Source: an uncultured Georgenia sp. (GTDB lineage Bacteria; Actinomycetota; Actinomycetes; Actinomycetales; Actinomycetaceae). Taken from it: a stretch of DNA of 24,377 nt. Within the stretch, counting starts at the first letter, position 1. Each line of letters opens with the position of its first letter. The notes under the pieces were generated by a model, which was given only the letters and a program-made list of their open reading frames with translations, was not told where the DNA came from and did no database searches. Below, piece by piece: positions 7,233-17,421 of the stretch. The DNA lies in the NCBI RefSeq assembly GCF_937958535.1, contig NZ_CALGNQ010000167.1, forward strand, positions 1-24,377, written 5' to 3'. The position numbers and the translations under genes are program-made.

Positions 7233-8216
7233 ATGCCACTGCCGCTCTCGATCCTCGACCTCGCCACCGTCGCGCGGGACCAGACCGTCGCCGAGGCCCT
7301 CGCGGGCACCGTCGCGCTGGCCCGGAAGGCCGAGGAGACCGGGTACCGGCGGGTCTGGTACGCCGAGCACCACAACATGCCGGGTATCGCCTCCTCGGCG
7401 ACCTCCGTCCTCATCGCCCACGTCGCGGCCCACACGAGCACCATCCGGCTCGGAGCCGGCGGCGTCATGCTGCCCAACCACTCCCCGCTGACCATCGCCG
7501 AGCAGTACGGAACGCTGGAGACCCTCCACCCCGGCCGCATCGACCTGGGGCTGGGCCGGGCGCCGGGCACCGACCAGAACACCATGCGCGCACTGCGCCG
7601 GGACGCCACGTCCGCCGACTCCTTCCCCGAGGACGTCCTCGAGCTCCAGGGCTACCTGCGTGGCGAGTCGCGCATCCCCGGGGTCGACGCCTACCCGGGC
7701 AAGGGCACGGACGTGCCGCTGTACATCCTCGGCTCCTCGCTCTTCGGCGCCCGCCTCGCCGCCGTGCTCGGGCTGCCCTACGCGTTCGCCTCGCACTTCG
7801 CCCCCGCCGCGCTGCACGAGGCCATCGCGCTGTACCGGCGCGAGTTCCAGCCCTCGGCACAGCTGGACCGGCCCTACGTCATCGCCGCCTACAACGTCCT
7901 CGCCGCGGACGACCAGGCCGAAGCCGAGCGGCAGCGGCAGGAGGTCATGCGCAGCCGGGTCGCGCTCATCCTGCGCCCGGGAACGGAGTACACCGACGAG
8001 CAGGCCGACGCGCTGCTCCGGTCCCCGCAGGCCGCCCACCTGCACCAGATGATGACCTACAGCGCCGTCGGCACCCCCGACGTCGTCCGCGAGAAGGTCA
8101 CCGAGTTCGCCGAGCAGACGGGCGCGGACGAGCTCATCATCGCCCACCAGGGGCCGCGCGTGGAGGATCGGCTGCGCTCGGCCGGGCTGCTCGCCGAGGC
8201 GTACCTCACCCCCTGA
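7233..8216 (+). CDS. LLM-class flavin-dependent oxidoreductase
   Basis: This 327-residue protein is a bacterial luciferase-like monooxygenase of the YhbW/YvbT type, a TIM-barrel enzyme using FMN or possibly F420. Diagnostic segments are the N-terminal LSILDL, VWYAEHHNMPGIASSAT (about 47-63), GAGGVMLPNHSPLTIAEQYGTLETLHPGRIDLGLGRAPG around residues 74-112 (seen as separate motifs), and VGTPDVVREKV near the C-terminus. The ATG at 7233 follows AAAGGTG (7221-7227) at good spacing. No substrate can be deduced: family members include alkanal monooxygenase-like proteins of unknown function. It lies downstream of yaaA on the same strand and is followed by a small GC-rich hairpin and the FemXAB genes. 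Confidence 0.92.
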   Translation: MPLPLSILDLATVARDQTVAEALAGTVALARKAEETGYRRVWYAEHHNMPGIASSATSVLIAHVAAHTSTIRLGAGGVMLPNHSPLTIAEQYGTLETLHPGRIDLGLGRAPGTDQNTMRALRRDATSADSFPEDVLELQGYLRGESRIPGVDAYPGKGTDVPLYILGSSLFGARLAAVLGLPYAFASHFAPAALHEAIALYRREFQPSAQLDRPYVIAAYNVLAADDQAEAERQRQEVMRSRVALILRPGTEYTDEQADALLRSPQAAHLHQMMTYSAVGTPDVVREKVTEFAEQTGADELIIAHQGPRVEDRLRSAGLLAEAYLTP

Positions 8217-8231
8217 CCCCGCCCGTGGCGC

Positions 8232-8248
8232 ACGGGCGCGGCGCCCGT
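8232..8248 (+). terminator. Short GC-rich hairpin after the LLM gene
   Basis: ACGGGCG (8232-8238) pairs perfectly with CGCCCGT (8242-8248) around a 3-nt loop, 15 bases after the stop codon and just before the FemXAB promoter. There is no T-tract. A terminator is plausible from position only. Confidence 0.4.
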
Positions 8249-8255
8249 CTCCCCC

Positions 8256-8261
8256 TAGGCT
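8256..8261 (+). promoter_or_regulatory. Candidate -10 box of the FemXAB pair
   Basis: TAGGCT lies 10 nt before the GTG at 8272 and 25 nt before an in-frame GTG at 8287. If transcription begins near 8268, the GGAGGG at 8262-8267 would be lost from the mRNA, and the second GTG, preceded by AAAGGGG (8275-8281), would be favoured. Confidence 0.4.
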
Positions 8262-8271
8262 GGAGGGCGAC

Positions 8272-9354
8272 GTGAAAGGGGATGAGGTGGAGCACAGCAT
8301 CAGGCTCGTGCCGCTGGAGGACGAGGAGTTCGCGGCCCTCACGGCCGACGTCGACCTGCCGGTCGAGCAGTCCCTCGCCTGGGACGCCTACGACCGTGCG
8401 GTCCCCGGTCGCCGGCCGTGGAAGCGGTTCGCGTTCTACGTCGACGACGAGGTCACCGCGGTGCTCGCCCTGACGGAGTACCTGGGCCGTGGCTTCCGGT
8501 ACCTGTGGGCCAAGCACGGGCCGGTCTGGCTCGTCCCGCCGACGCCCGACCTGGAGCGGATGCTGCGCGAGCGGCTGGTCACCGGCGTGCGCGCCGTCGA
8601 CCCGCGCCTCGTCTTCGTCCGGCTCCACGCCACCCACTGGGCCGAGGACCTCCACGAGCTGCTCCAGTCGGTGACCTACGACCGCACCGTCGTGGTCGAG
8701 CTGGCCGGTCGCAGTGACGAGGACCTGCTCGCCGGGATGAAGAAGCGCGGCCGCCGCGACCTGCGCAAGGGGCTGCGGGAGCAGCCCGTGGAGTGCACCG
8801 AGGAGACCGGCATCAGTGCCGCGGACTTCGCCGAGCTGTACGACGTCCTGCGCGAGACCGCGGACCGTGACGGCTTCGGCGTGCACCCGATGAACGTCTA
8901 CACCGCGATGCTCGACGCGCTCGGTCCGCAGCACGCCCGCCTGTTCGTCGGCCGGTACGCGGGGGAGGTACAGGCCTGGGTCATCGTCACCGTGCACGAC
9001 GGCGCGGCCACTGCCTACTACGCCGCCAGCACTGCCCGGGGCCGTGCCCACGACGCGCCCACCCAGCTCTACTGGCACATCCTGCGCACCCTGCGCGACG
9101 AGGGTGTCAGGACGTTCGACTTCATGGGGATCGGCTCCCCGCTCGCGCCGTCGCTGGAGGCCCTGACCACGATGAAGACCAAGTTCAACCCCGAGGTCAC
9201 CGAGGTGCCGCCCGCGTGGGACGTGCCCGTGCGCCCGTGGACCTACGCCGCGCTGGTCAAGGCGCTGCACGCCAAGCGCGCCGCGCTCGCCGCGGCCCGG
9301 CGCGCCACGACCCAGGCCCGGCGCGTGGCCGGCCGTGAGGAGGGAGCGGCATGA
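8272..9354 (+). CDS. FemXAB-family aminoacyltransferase 1 (peptidoglycan bridge)
   Basis: This 360-residue protein belongs to the FemXAB family, which transfers amino acids from aminoacyl-tRNA to the stem peptide of lipid-linked peptidoglycan precursors at the inner face of the membrane. It has two GNAT-like halves: FRYLWAKHGPVW and DPRLVFVRLHATHW in the first, the family motif MKKRGRRDLRKGLRE near residue 160, and a C-terminal half ending in MKTKFNPEVTEVPPAWDVPV. There is no long coiled-coil arm, so it resembles short FemX-type enzymes. The start is uncertain: GTG 8272 has GGAGGG at close spacing, while GTG 8287 (355 residues) has AAAGGGG, lines up better with the paralogue and suits the predicted promoter. 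The next gene overlaps its stop codon (ATGA), so the two are translationally coupled. Which amino acid is transferred cannot be told. Confidence 0.88.
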   Translation: MKGDEVEHSIRLVPLEDEEFAALTADVDLPVEQSLAWDAYDRAVPGRRPWKRFAFYVDDEVTAVLALTEYLGRGFRYLWAKHGPVWLVPPTPDLERMLRERLVTGVRAVDPRLVFVRLHATHWAEDLHELLQSVTYDRTVVVELAGRSDEDLLAGMKKRGRRDLRKGLREQPVECTEETGISAADFAELYDVLRETADRDGFGVHPMNVYTAMLDALGPQHARLFVGRYAGEVQAWVIVTVHDGAATAYYAASTARGRAHDAPTQLYWHILRTLRDEGVRTFDFMGIGSPLAPSLEALTTMKTKFNPEVTEVPPAWDVPVRPWTYAALVKALHAKRAALAAARRATTQARRVAGREEGAA

Positions 9355-10385
9355 GCAGCCTCCAGCCCGTCGACGACACCACCTACCGGCAGCTCGCCGC
9401 CGGGTTCCCGCTGCCCATCGAGCAGGCCCCCGTGTGGGCGCGGTTCGACGCCGTGGTCGAGGGCCGGGAGCACTGGGGCCGCCTCGTCTACCGCGACGAC
9501 AGCGGGACCCCGGCCGCGGTCGTCTCGTTGACCGCGCAGCGTGGTCCGGGCGGCTTCCGCTACCTGTGGGCGAAGAACGGCCCGGTGTGGTTCGTCGAGC
9601 CCACCCCCGAGCGGGAGGCCGACCTGCGCCGGCTCCTGGCCGAGTCCCTGCGCCGGGTCGACCCGCGGCTCGTCTTCGTCCGGCTGCACGCGATGCACGA
9701 GGCGCCCGACCTGCGCCCCCTGCTCCAGGGCATCACCTACGACCGCACGGTGATCGTCGACCTCGACCGCAGCCCCGAGGAGATCTTCGCGGCGATGAAG
9801 CAGCAGGGCCGGCGCGCGATCCGCAAGGCCCTGAAGGACGAGTCGCTCACCGTCACCGAGGAGACGGGCCTCGACGAGGAGGCCTTCGCCGAGCTCTACG
9901 ACGTGTTTGTCGAGACGGCGCAGCGAGAGGGTTTCGGCCCCCACCCGGCCCGCCGCTACCTCGACATGCTCCGCACCCTCGGGCCGGAGCACGCCCGGGT
10001 CTTCGTCACCCGCCGCGACGGCCGGGTGCTCGCCTGGGCGCTCGTCCTCGTCAACGACGGTGCGGCCGTCTACTCCGTCGGCGCCTCCAACGCCGAGGCC
10101 CGCAAGGCCTACGCCGCCGACCTGCTCCACTGGCGGATCATCCAGACGCTCCAGGTGGACGGGGTGCGCAGCTACGACCTCGCGGGTGCGGGTTCGGAGC
10201 GCTTCCCGGGGCTGTCCGGCCTCACCCAGTTCAAGACGAAGTTCGAGAAGGAGATCACCGAGGTCGCCCCGGCCTGGGACATGCCGCTGAAGCCCCGCGC
10301 CTATGCCGCGCTGGTGCGGGCACTCGCTGCCAAGCGGCGGCTCACCGCCCAGGTGCGGGAGCTGCGGGGGCGCCTCAGCCGATGA
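9351..10385 (+). CDS. FemXAB-family aminoacyltransferase 2 (tandem paralogue)
   Basis: This 344-residue FemXAB protein is a clear tandem paralogue of the upstream gene; by eye about half the residues match in collinear order (FRYLWAKNGPVW, DPRLVFVRLHAMH, TYDRTVIVDL, QGRRAIRKALKDE, KTKFEKEITEVAPAWDMP). It should carry out the same type of tRNA-dependent aminoacyl transfer, perhaps the second step in making a two-residue bridge or the same step with another amino acid. Differences cluster in the C-terminal half, where the acceptor is bound in known FemX structures (YYAAST against YSVGASN, FMGIGSPLAP against LAGAGSERFP). The ATG at 9351 overlaps the previous stop codon by 4 bases. Its 3' end overlaps the convergent small gene by 11 bases, leaving no room for a conventional terminator. 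Confidence 0.88.
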   Translation: MSSLQPVDDTTYRQLAAGFPLPIEQAPVWARFDAVVEGREHWGRLVYRDDSGTPAAVVSLTAQRGPGGFRYLWAKNGPVWFVEPTPEREADLRRLLAESLRRVDPRLVFVRLHAMHEAPDLRPLLQGITYDRTVIVDLDRSPEEIFAAMKQQGRRAIRKALKDESLTVTEETGLDEEAFAELYDVFVETAQREGFGPHPARRYLDMLRTLGPEHARVFVTRRDGRVLAWALVLVNDGAAVYSVGASNAEARKAYAADLLHWRIIQTLQVDGVRSYDLAGAGSERFPGLSGLTQFKTKFEKEITEVAPAWDMPLKPRAYAALVRALAAKRRLTAQVRELRGRLSR

Positions 10386-10860
10386 TCGTGGAGCCGGTGT
10401 AGAGGTGGAGCACCGGCACCCCGAGCGCCTCCCGGGCCCGGGAGGCCCAGTCCCGGCGGAAGGTGTCGTCGAGCATCTTCGGCTCGGTGACGACGACGAC
10501 CTCCGCGGCGGCGAGGTTGCGCACCGCCCGGCTGAGCGCGGGCAGCGGGTCACCCTGGACGACCACCCCGTCGGCGGCGGCGCCCGTCCGCTCCAGGCGG
10601 GCGACCGACAGCCGCAGCGCCTCGGTGGCCTCGGCCCGTGCCCGCGACTCGTCCGGATGGCGTTCGGTGACGTCCTCCCACACCTCGCGCAGGTCGAGCA
10701 TCCCGAGGTGGTTGATGACCTCGACGAGGACGTTGCGGTGCGTCTCCGCCGGCACGAGCACCTGGTACTGGACATCGCGGCCGGCGTAGTGGCCCACGAT
10801 CTGTCGTACATCGGTGTCCAGCAGCGTGTCCTCGGTCAGCACGATGACGGTCTGCGTCAC
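10375..10860 (-). CDS. Hypothetical protein, Rossmann/universal stress protein-like
   Basis: I do not recognise this 161-residue protein with confidence. It is soluble and shows an alternating alpha/beta pattern with hydrophobic strands VIVLTED (about 4-10), VQYQVLVPAE, VVVQGDPLPALSRAV and AAAEVVVVTEP, ending in VPVLHLYTGST. The nucleotide-binding-type GDPLPAL and the final strand resemble universal stress protein folds, but the canonical Usp glycine-rich ATP loop is not evident. The GTG at 10860 is supported by the strong ribosome binding site GGAGGAGG just upstream and a TAGCGT -10 box 27 nt before the start. A longer reading frame upstream is only a shadow of treZ. The gene lies downstream of treZ on the same strand but seems to have its own promoter. 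Confidence 0.75.
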   Translation of the reverse strand: MTQTVIVLTEDTLLDTDVRQIVGHYAGRDVQYQVLVPAETHRNVLVEVINHLGMLDLREVWEDVTERHPDESRARAEATEALRLSVARLERTGAAADGVVVQGDPLPALSRAVRNLAAAEVVVVTEPKMLDDTFRRDWASRAREALGVPVLHLYTGSTIIG

Positions 10861-10886
10861 GGGTCCTCCTCCGGCCGGTGGTGCAG

Positions 10887-10892
10887 ACGCTA
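10887..10892 (-). promoter_or_regulatory. Candidate -10 box of the Usp-like gene
   Basis: TAGCGT on the minus strand, 26 nt before the GTG at 10860, would give a leader of about 20 nt that includes GGAGGAGG. Just upstream (10903-10926) is a perfect 6-bp inverted repeat, CCGCAG and CTGCGG with a 12-nt spacer, which could be an operator or part of a treZ terminator. Confidence 0.4.
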
Positions 10893-10970
10893 CGGCTCCG
10901 GCCCGCAGGGCGCAGCGCTTCTGCGGTACGGATACGGGGTCAGCGGGCCGGGCCGAGCGTGGCGAGCGAG

Positions 10971-12711
<1,741 letters not shown>

Positions 12712-12719
<8 letters not shown>

Positions 12720-15234
12720 CGGCGCGCTCCAGCAGTGCGACGGGTTGGCGGGCCAGCAGGTCGGCGAGCCGGCACGGTCCCCCCGGGTGCTCCGCGCCGG
12801 TGAGCAGGTCACGCCAGCCGCCTTCCGGCAGGACGACGGTGTGGTCACCGAAACCGCCGACCGTCTCCAGGCCGCGGGCGAGGCGGGTGACGACCGTGAC
12901 GGCACGGGGTCCGGTGTCGTCCCCGCGGCTGAAGGCGATGCTGTGGCCGCTGGAGGTGGGCAGCGGGAGGTACTGCACGGTGGCGCCGACGAACGCGGCG
13001 GGCTCCCGCCGGCGGAGCCGGAGTGCGGCGGCGGTGAGCGCCAGCTTCGTCTCGTCCAGCGACCCGGGGGCGGCGCCGTCGTCGAGGCGCTGGAGCAGGC
13101 GGGACAGCGCGGCGAAGTCGACGGGCTGCCGGTTGTCCGGGTCCACGAGGGAGTTCCGGGTGACCTCCGTGCCCTGGTAGACGTCCGCGACGCCGGTGGT
13201 CGTGAGCTGGAGGAGCTTGCTGCCCAGGACGGCGGCGCGCACGGCGCCCGCGGTGAGCCGGTCCCACTCGGTGAGCGCGGCACGGACCTGCGGGTGCTCG
13301 AGCAGCGCGGCGGCGTGGTCGAGCAGCTCCGCCTCGCGGACGGTGTCCGGGTCGGTCCACGTGGTCCACGACTTCTGCTCCCGGACCGCCTTGGTGAGGT
13401 AGTCGCGCAGCCGCTGCTCCTCGATCGGGCCCTGCGGCGTCCAGGTGCCGACGAGGGTCTGCCACAGGAGGTTCTCGGCCCGCCCGTCGAGGTCGGCGGG
13501 GCGGATGTCCGCGGTGGCCTCACGCAGCTGCCGCACCAGCGCGAGCCACTCCTCGGCGTACTCCGACAGGACGCCGATCCGGGCCCGGACGTCCTCCCCG
13601 CGCTTGGTGTCGTGGGTGGAGCCCGCGGTCATCGTCGCCGGGTGGGTGGCCAGGGTCTGGCTCGCCCAGGCATGGAGCTCGTCCACCGTGATCCCGAAGC
13701 GGCGGGGCGAGCCCCCGACCTCACACAGGCTCACCAGGTGGGTCCAGCGGTAGTAGGCGGTGTCCTCCACCCCCTTGGCCATGACGGCGCCGCAGGTCTG
13801 CTGGAAACGCACCACGGCCTCCGCCCGCCGGGTGTCGTGGACCTTGCCGGCGCTGCCGACCTCGTGGCCGAGGAGGAGGTCGACGACGACGTCGAGGGTG
13901 TCGTGCCGGTCCTCCTCCAGTGCGGCGCGGGCACGGTCGGCGGCCTCACGCATCACCCGTTCGGCGAGCGGTGGTGCCGGCTCACCGGGCACGACGTAGG
14001 CGCGGTAACGGTCGAAGGCGACGACGAGCTCGGTGACGCAGTCCTCCAGCGACCGCGCCGTGTGGTCGCGCAGCCGCACATCCTCGTCGCACAGCTGGCG
14101 CAGCAGTGTGGCGAGCCGGTGCACCTCGGCGTACAGCGAGGTGCGCACGACCTGGCGCTTGGACTCGGTGACGAGGTCGGCGAGCTCGCCGCGCGCGTCC
14201 CCGGCGATCTCGGTCATCGCGGTACCGAGGGCACCGGAACCGGCGGGGTCGGTGAGGACCTGGTTGACCCGCCAGGCGGCGTCGTAGCCGGTGGTGCCCG
14301 CCACCGGCCAGTCGGCGGGGAGCACCTCCTCCCCCTCGAGGATCTTCTCGGCGACGACCCAGGCGCCCCCGGTGGCCTCGTGGAGGCGCTGGAAGTATCC
14401 GCGCGGGTCGGCCAGCCCGTCGGGGTGGTCGACCCGCAGGCCGTCGACGTGCCCGGAGTCGATGAGCTCGAGGAGCAGGGCGTGGCTGGCGGCGAAGACC
14501 TCCGGGTCCTCCACCCGCAGGGCGGCGAGGGTGTCGACGTCGAAGAAGCGGCGGTAGTTCAGCTCCTCGTCGGCCACCCGCCAGTAGGACAGGCGGTAGA
14601 ACTGGCGGTCGAGCAGGTCGGTCAGCGGCAGGCTCTCGGTGTTCGGGCGCACCGGGAAGACGTGCTCGTAGTACCGCAGGACCGGCTGCTCACCGAGCTC
14701 CGGCTCGGTGGGCACGACCGCCTGCTCCACGTGCAGCTCGCCGGCGGCCAGCACCGCCCCGATGCGCTGCCCGAGCACGGGCATGAGGATGCCCGGCGGG
14801 TCGCTGCGGAGGGTCACGTCGAACCACGCGGCGTAGGGGGAGTCGGGCCCGTGCTTGAGCACCGACCACAGCGCGCGGTTGTGCCACACCGGGGTCGGGA
14901 CGGCCATGTGGTTGGGGACGACGTCGACGACGACGCCCAGCCCGGCCGCGTGCGCCGTCGTGCACAGCCGCTCCAGCCCCTCGCGCCCGCCGAGGACGGT
15001 GGAGATGCGGGAGTGGTCGACGACGTCGTAGCCGTGTGTGGAGCCGGGGGCCGCCTGCAGGACGGGGGAGAGGTAGAGGTCGGTGACGCCGAGGCCGGCG
15101 AGGTAGGGCACCAGCGCCTCGGCGTCGGCGAAGGTGAGGTCGGGCCCGAGCTGGAGCCGGTAGGTGCTCACCGGCAGGCGGCGTCCCGGGGCGGGCAGAT
15201 GGGCGGCAGCGGCGCCGGCGCTGTCGGGGCTCAT
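12712..15234 (-). CDS. treY: Malto-oligosyltrehalose synthase (TreY)
   Basis: TreY converts the reducing-end alpha-1,4 bond of a maltodextrin into an alpha,alpha-1,1 bond, giving maltooligosyltrehalose for TreZ. The 840-residue GH13 enzyme begins with the family signature STYRLQLGPDLTFADA and continues with GLGVTDLYLSPVLQAAPGSTHGYDV and VVVDVVPNHMA. Catalytic residues are D269 (GLRVDHPDGLADP), E296 (VVAEKILEGEE) and D542 (GSTHDTKRGEDVRAR). A helical domain is inserted before the third motif, as in other TreY proteins. The ATG at 15234 has a GGAGGAGG ribosome binding site and overlaps the treX stop codon (ATGA); the frame remains open upstream but that part is a shadow of treX. It is the middle gene of the operon. 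Confidence 0.96.
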
Positions 15235-17354
15235 GCGGCCTCCTCCCGGGGGCAGACGAGGATGACGGTGTTGTGCGGGAGGAGCTCGACGGTGTCGCCG
15301 GGCACGTACTCGCCGTTGTCGTCCCCGGCCGTGGGGTCGGTGTTGATGGCGGTGCGCCACACGCAGCCGTAGGTGCCGTCGGGCAGCGTGAAGGTCACCG
15401 GCTCGGCGGCCGCGTTGAGGAGGATGAGGAGGGACTCGTCGGTGATCCGCTCGCCGCGGGGCCCCGGCTCGGGGATCGCGTCCCCGTTGTAGAAGATCAT
15501 GATCGAGCGGGCGTGGGACTGTTCCCAGTCCTCGTCCTGCATCGTCTCGCCGCTCGGCTTGAGCCAGGCGATCTCCCCGATCTCCGACTCACCGCCGTGG
15601 CCGGGGTCGCCTGCGAAGAAGCGGCGCCGGCGCAGCACCGGGTGCTCGGCCCGGAAGTGGACCATGCGCTGGGTGAAGTCGAGCAGGTGCTCCTGTGTCT
15701 CGTCCAGGTCCCAGCTCACCCAGGACAGCTCGTTGTCCTGGCAGTAGACGTTGTTGTTTCCGCGCTGGGTGCGGCCGAGCTCGTCACCGTGGGCGATCAT
15801 CGGCACGCCCTGGGAGAAGAGCAGCGTGGCCAGGAAGTTGCGGTGCCGGCGCAGCCGCAGGGCCAGCACCTCCGGGTCGTCGGTCTCACCCTCGGCGCCG
15901 GAGTTCCACGAGCGGTTGTGGCTCTCGCCGTCGCGGTTGTCCTCCCCGTTGGCCTCGTTGTGCTTCTCGTTGTAGGACACGAGGTCGCGCAGGGTGAAAC
16001 CGTCGTGCGCGGTGACGAAGTTGATCGAGGCGACCGGCTGGCGCCCGGTGTGGGCGTAGAGGTCGGCCGAGCCGGTGATGCGGGTGGCGAACTCCCCCAG
16101 TGTTGCCGGCTCCCCGCGCCAGAAGTCGCGCACGGTGTCCCGGTAGCGGCCGTTCCACTCGGTCCACAGCGGGGGGAAGCCACCGACCTGGTAGCCGCCC
16201 TCGCCCAGGTCCCACGGCTCGGCGATGAGCTTGACCTGGGAGATCACCGGGTCCTGCTGGATGATGTCGAAGAAGGCGGAGAGCCGGTCGACCTCGTGCA
16301 GCTCGCGGGCGAGCGTGGAGGCCAGGTCGAAACGGAAGCCGTCGACGTGCATCTCGGTGATCCAGTACCGCAGCGAGTCCATGATCATCTGCAGCGTGTG
16401 CGGCGAGCGCATGAGCAGGGAGTTGCCGGTGCCCGTCGTGTCGAAGTAGTGCGCCCTGTCGTCCTCGACGAGGCGGTAGTAGGAGGCGTTGTCCAGGCCG
16501 CGCAGGGACAGTGTGGGGCCCATGTGGTTGCCCTCGGCGGTGTGGTTGTAGACGACGTCGAGGATGACCTCGATGTTCGCCTCGTGCAGCGCCTTGACCA
16601 TCGTCTTGAACTCCTGCACCTGCTCACCGCGGCTGCCGAAGGCGGCGTACCCGTTGTGCGGGGCGAAGAAGCCGATGGAGTTGTAGCCCCAGTAGTTGCT
16701 CAGCCCCTGCTCCTGCAGGTGCGGGTCGTTGACGAACTGGTGCACCGGCATGAGCTCGATGGCGGTGACGCCCAGGGCGGTGAGGTGGTCGATGACCGCC
16801 GGGTCGGCCAGGCCCGCGTAGGTGCCGCGCAGGTTCTCCGGGACCTCGGGGTGCAGCCGGGTGAGCCCCTTGACGTGTGCCTCGTAGATCACCGAGTCGT
16901 GGTACTGGTGGCCGGGCGGGTGGTCGTGCCCCCAGTCGAAGAACGGGTTGATCACCACCGAGTGCATGGTGTGCGGCGCGGAGTCCTGGGTGTTGCGCCG
17001 GTCCGGCTTGCGCAGGTCGTAGGAGAACAGCGCGGGGTGGCCGTCGATGTTCCCGTCGATGGCCTTGGCGTACGGGTCGAGCAGCAGCTTCGAGGGGTCA
17101 CAGCGGTGCCCCTCGGCAGGTGCGTAGGGGCCGTGGACGCGGTAGCCGTAGCGCTGCCCGGGCTGCACCTCCCGCAGGTAGCAGTGCCACACGTGCCCGT
17201 CGACCTCGGTGAGCTCGATGCGCTCCTCGGTGCCGTCGTCGTCGAGCAGGCACAGCTCCACCCGCTCGGCGACGGAGGAGTACAGCGCGAAGTTCGTGCC
17301 GGTGCCGTCGAAGGTGGCACCGAGCGGGTACGGGCGTCCTGGCCATGGTTGCAT
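15231..17354 (-). CDS. treX: Glycogen debranching enzyme TreX/GlgX
   Basis: This 707-residue isoamylase-type GH13 enzyme cuts alpha-1,6 branches in glycogen, yielding linear maltodextrins for TreY and TreZ. It starts with a CBM48 domain (PGRPYPLGATFDGTGTNFA), has the GlgX motifs VIYEAHVKGLTRLHP and NYWGYNSIGFFAPH, and shows catalytic residues D343 (GFRFDLAST), E379 (IAEPWDLGEGGY) and D451 (TAHDGFTL). These spacings of 36 and 72 residues equal those I recall for Sulfolobus TreX (D363, E399, D471). The ATG at 17354 begins the usual MQPWPGRPYPLG; no good ribosome binding site precedes it, but a weak -10 (GAACCT, 17367 to 17362) lies 7 nt upstream. It is the first gene of the operon, so the enzyme is probably committed to trehalose synthesis. 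Confidence 0.95.
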   Translation of the reverse strand: MQPWPGRPYPLGATFDGTGTNFALYSSVAERVELCLLDDDGTEERIELTEVDGHVWHCYLREVQPGQRYGYRVHGPYAPAEGHRCDPSKLLLDPYAKAIDGNIDGHPALFSYDLRKPDRRNTQDSAPHTMHSVVINPFFDWGHDHPPGHQYHDSVIYEAHVKGLTRLHPEVPENLRGTYAGLADPAVIDHLTALGVTAIELMPVHQFVNDPHLQEQGLSNYWGYNSIGFFAPHNGYAAFGSRGEQVQEFKTMVKALHEANIEVILDVVYNHTAEGNHMGPTLSLRGLDNASYYRLVEDDRAHYFDTTGTGNSLLMRSPHTLQMIMDSLRYWITEMHVDGFRFDLASTLARELHEVDRLSAFFDIIQQDPVISQVKLIAEPWDLGEGGYQVGGFPPLWTEWNGRYRDTVRDFWRGEPATLGEFATRITGSADLYAHTGRQPVASINFVTAHDGFTLRDLVSYNEKHNEANGEDNRDGESHNRSWNSGAEGETDDPEVLALRLRRHRNFLATLLFSQGVPMIAHGDELGRTQRGNNNVYCQDNELSWVSWDLDETQEHLLDFTQRMVHFRAEHPVLRRRRFFAGDPGHGGESEIGEIAWLKPSGETMQDEDWEQSHARSIMIFYNGDAIPEPGPRGERITDESLLILLNAAAEPVTFTLPDGTYGCVWRTAINTDPTAGDDNGEYVPGDTVELLPHNTVILVCPREEAA

Positions 17355-17360
17355 GCTCGC

Positions 17361-17366
17361 TAGGTT
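17361..17366 (+). promoter_or_regulatory. Overlapping divergent -10 boxes (plus TAGGTT, minus GAACCT)
   Basis: TAGGTT on the plus strand could start transcription of the YgjV-type gene with a leader of about 50 nt. The same bases shifted by one read GAACCT on the minus strand, 7 nt before the treX ATG. The two promoters would compete for RNA polymerase. This rests on position and weak consensus only. Confidence 0.3.
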
Positions 17367-17421
17367 CTCACTGGTCCGCCGATCGGGCCTGCAGAAGCGA
17401 GGGTTCGGCCGAGGAGAAGCG

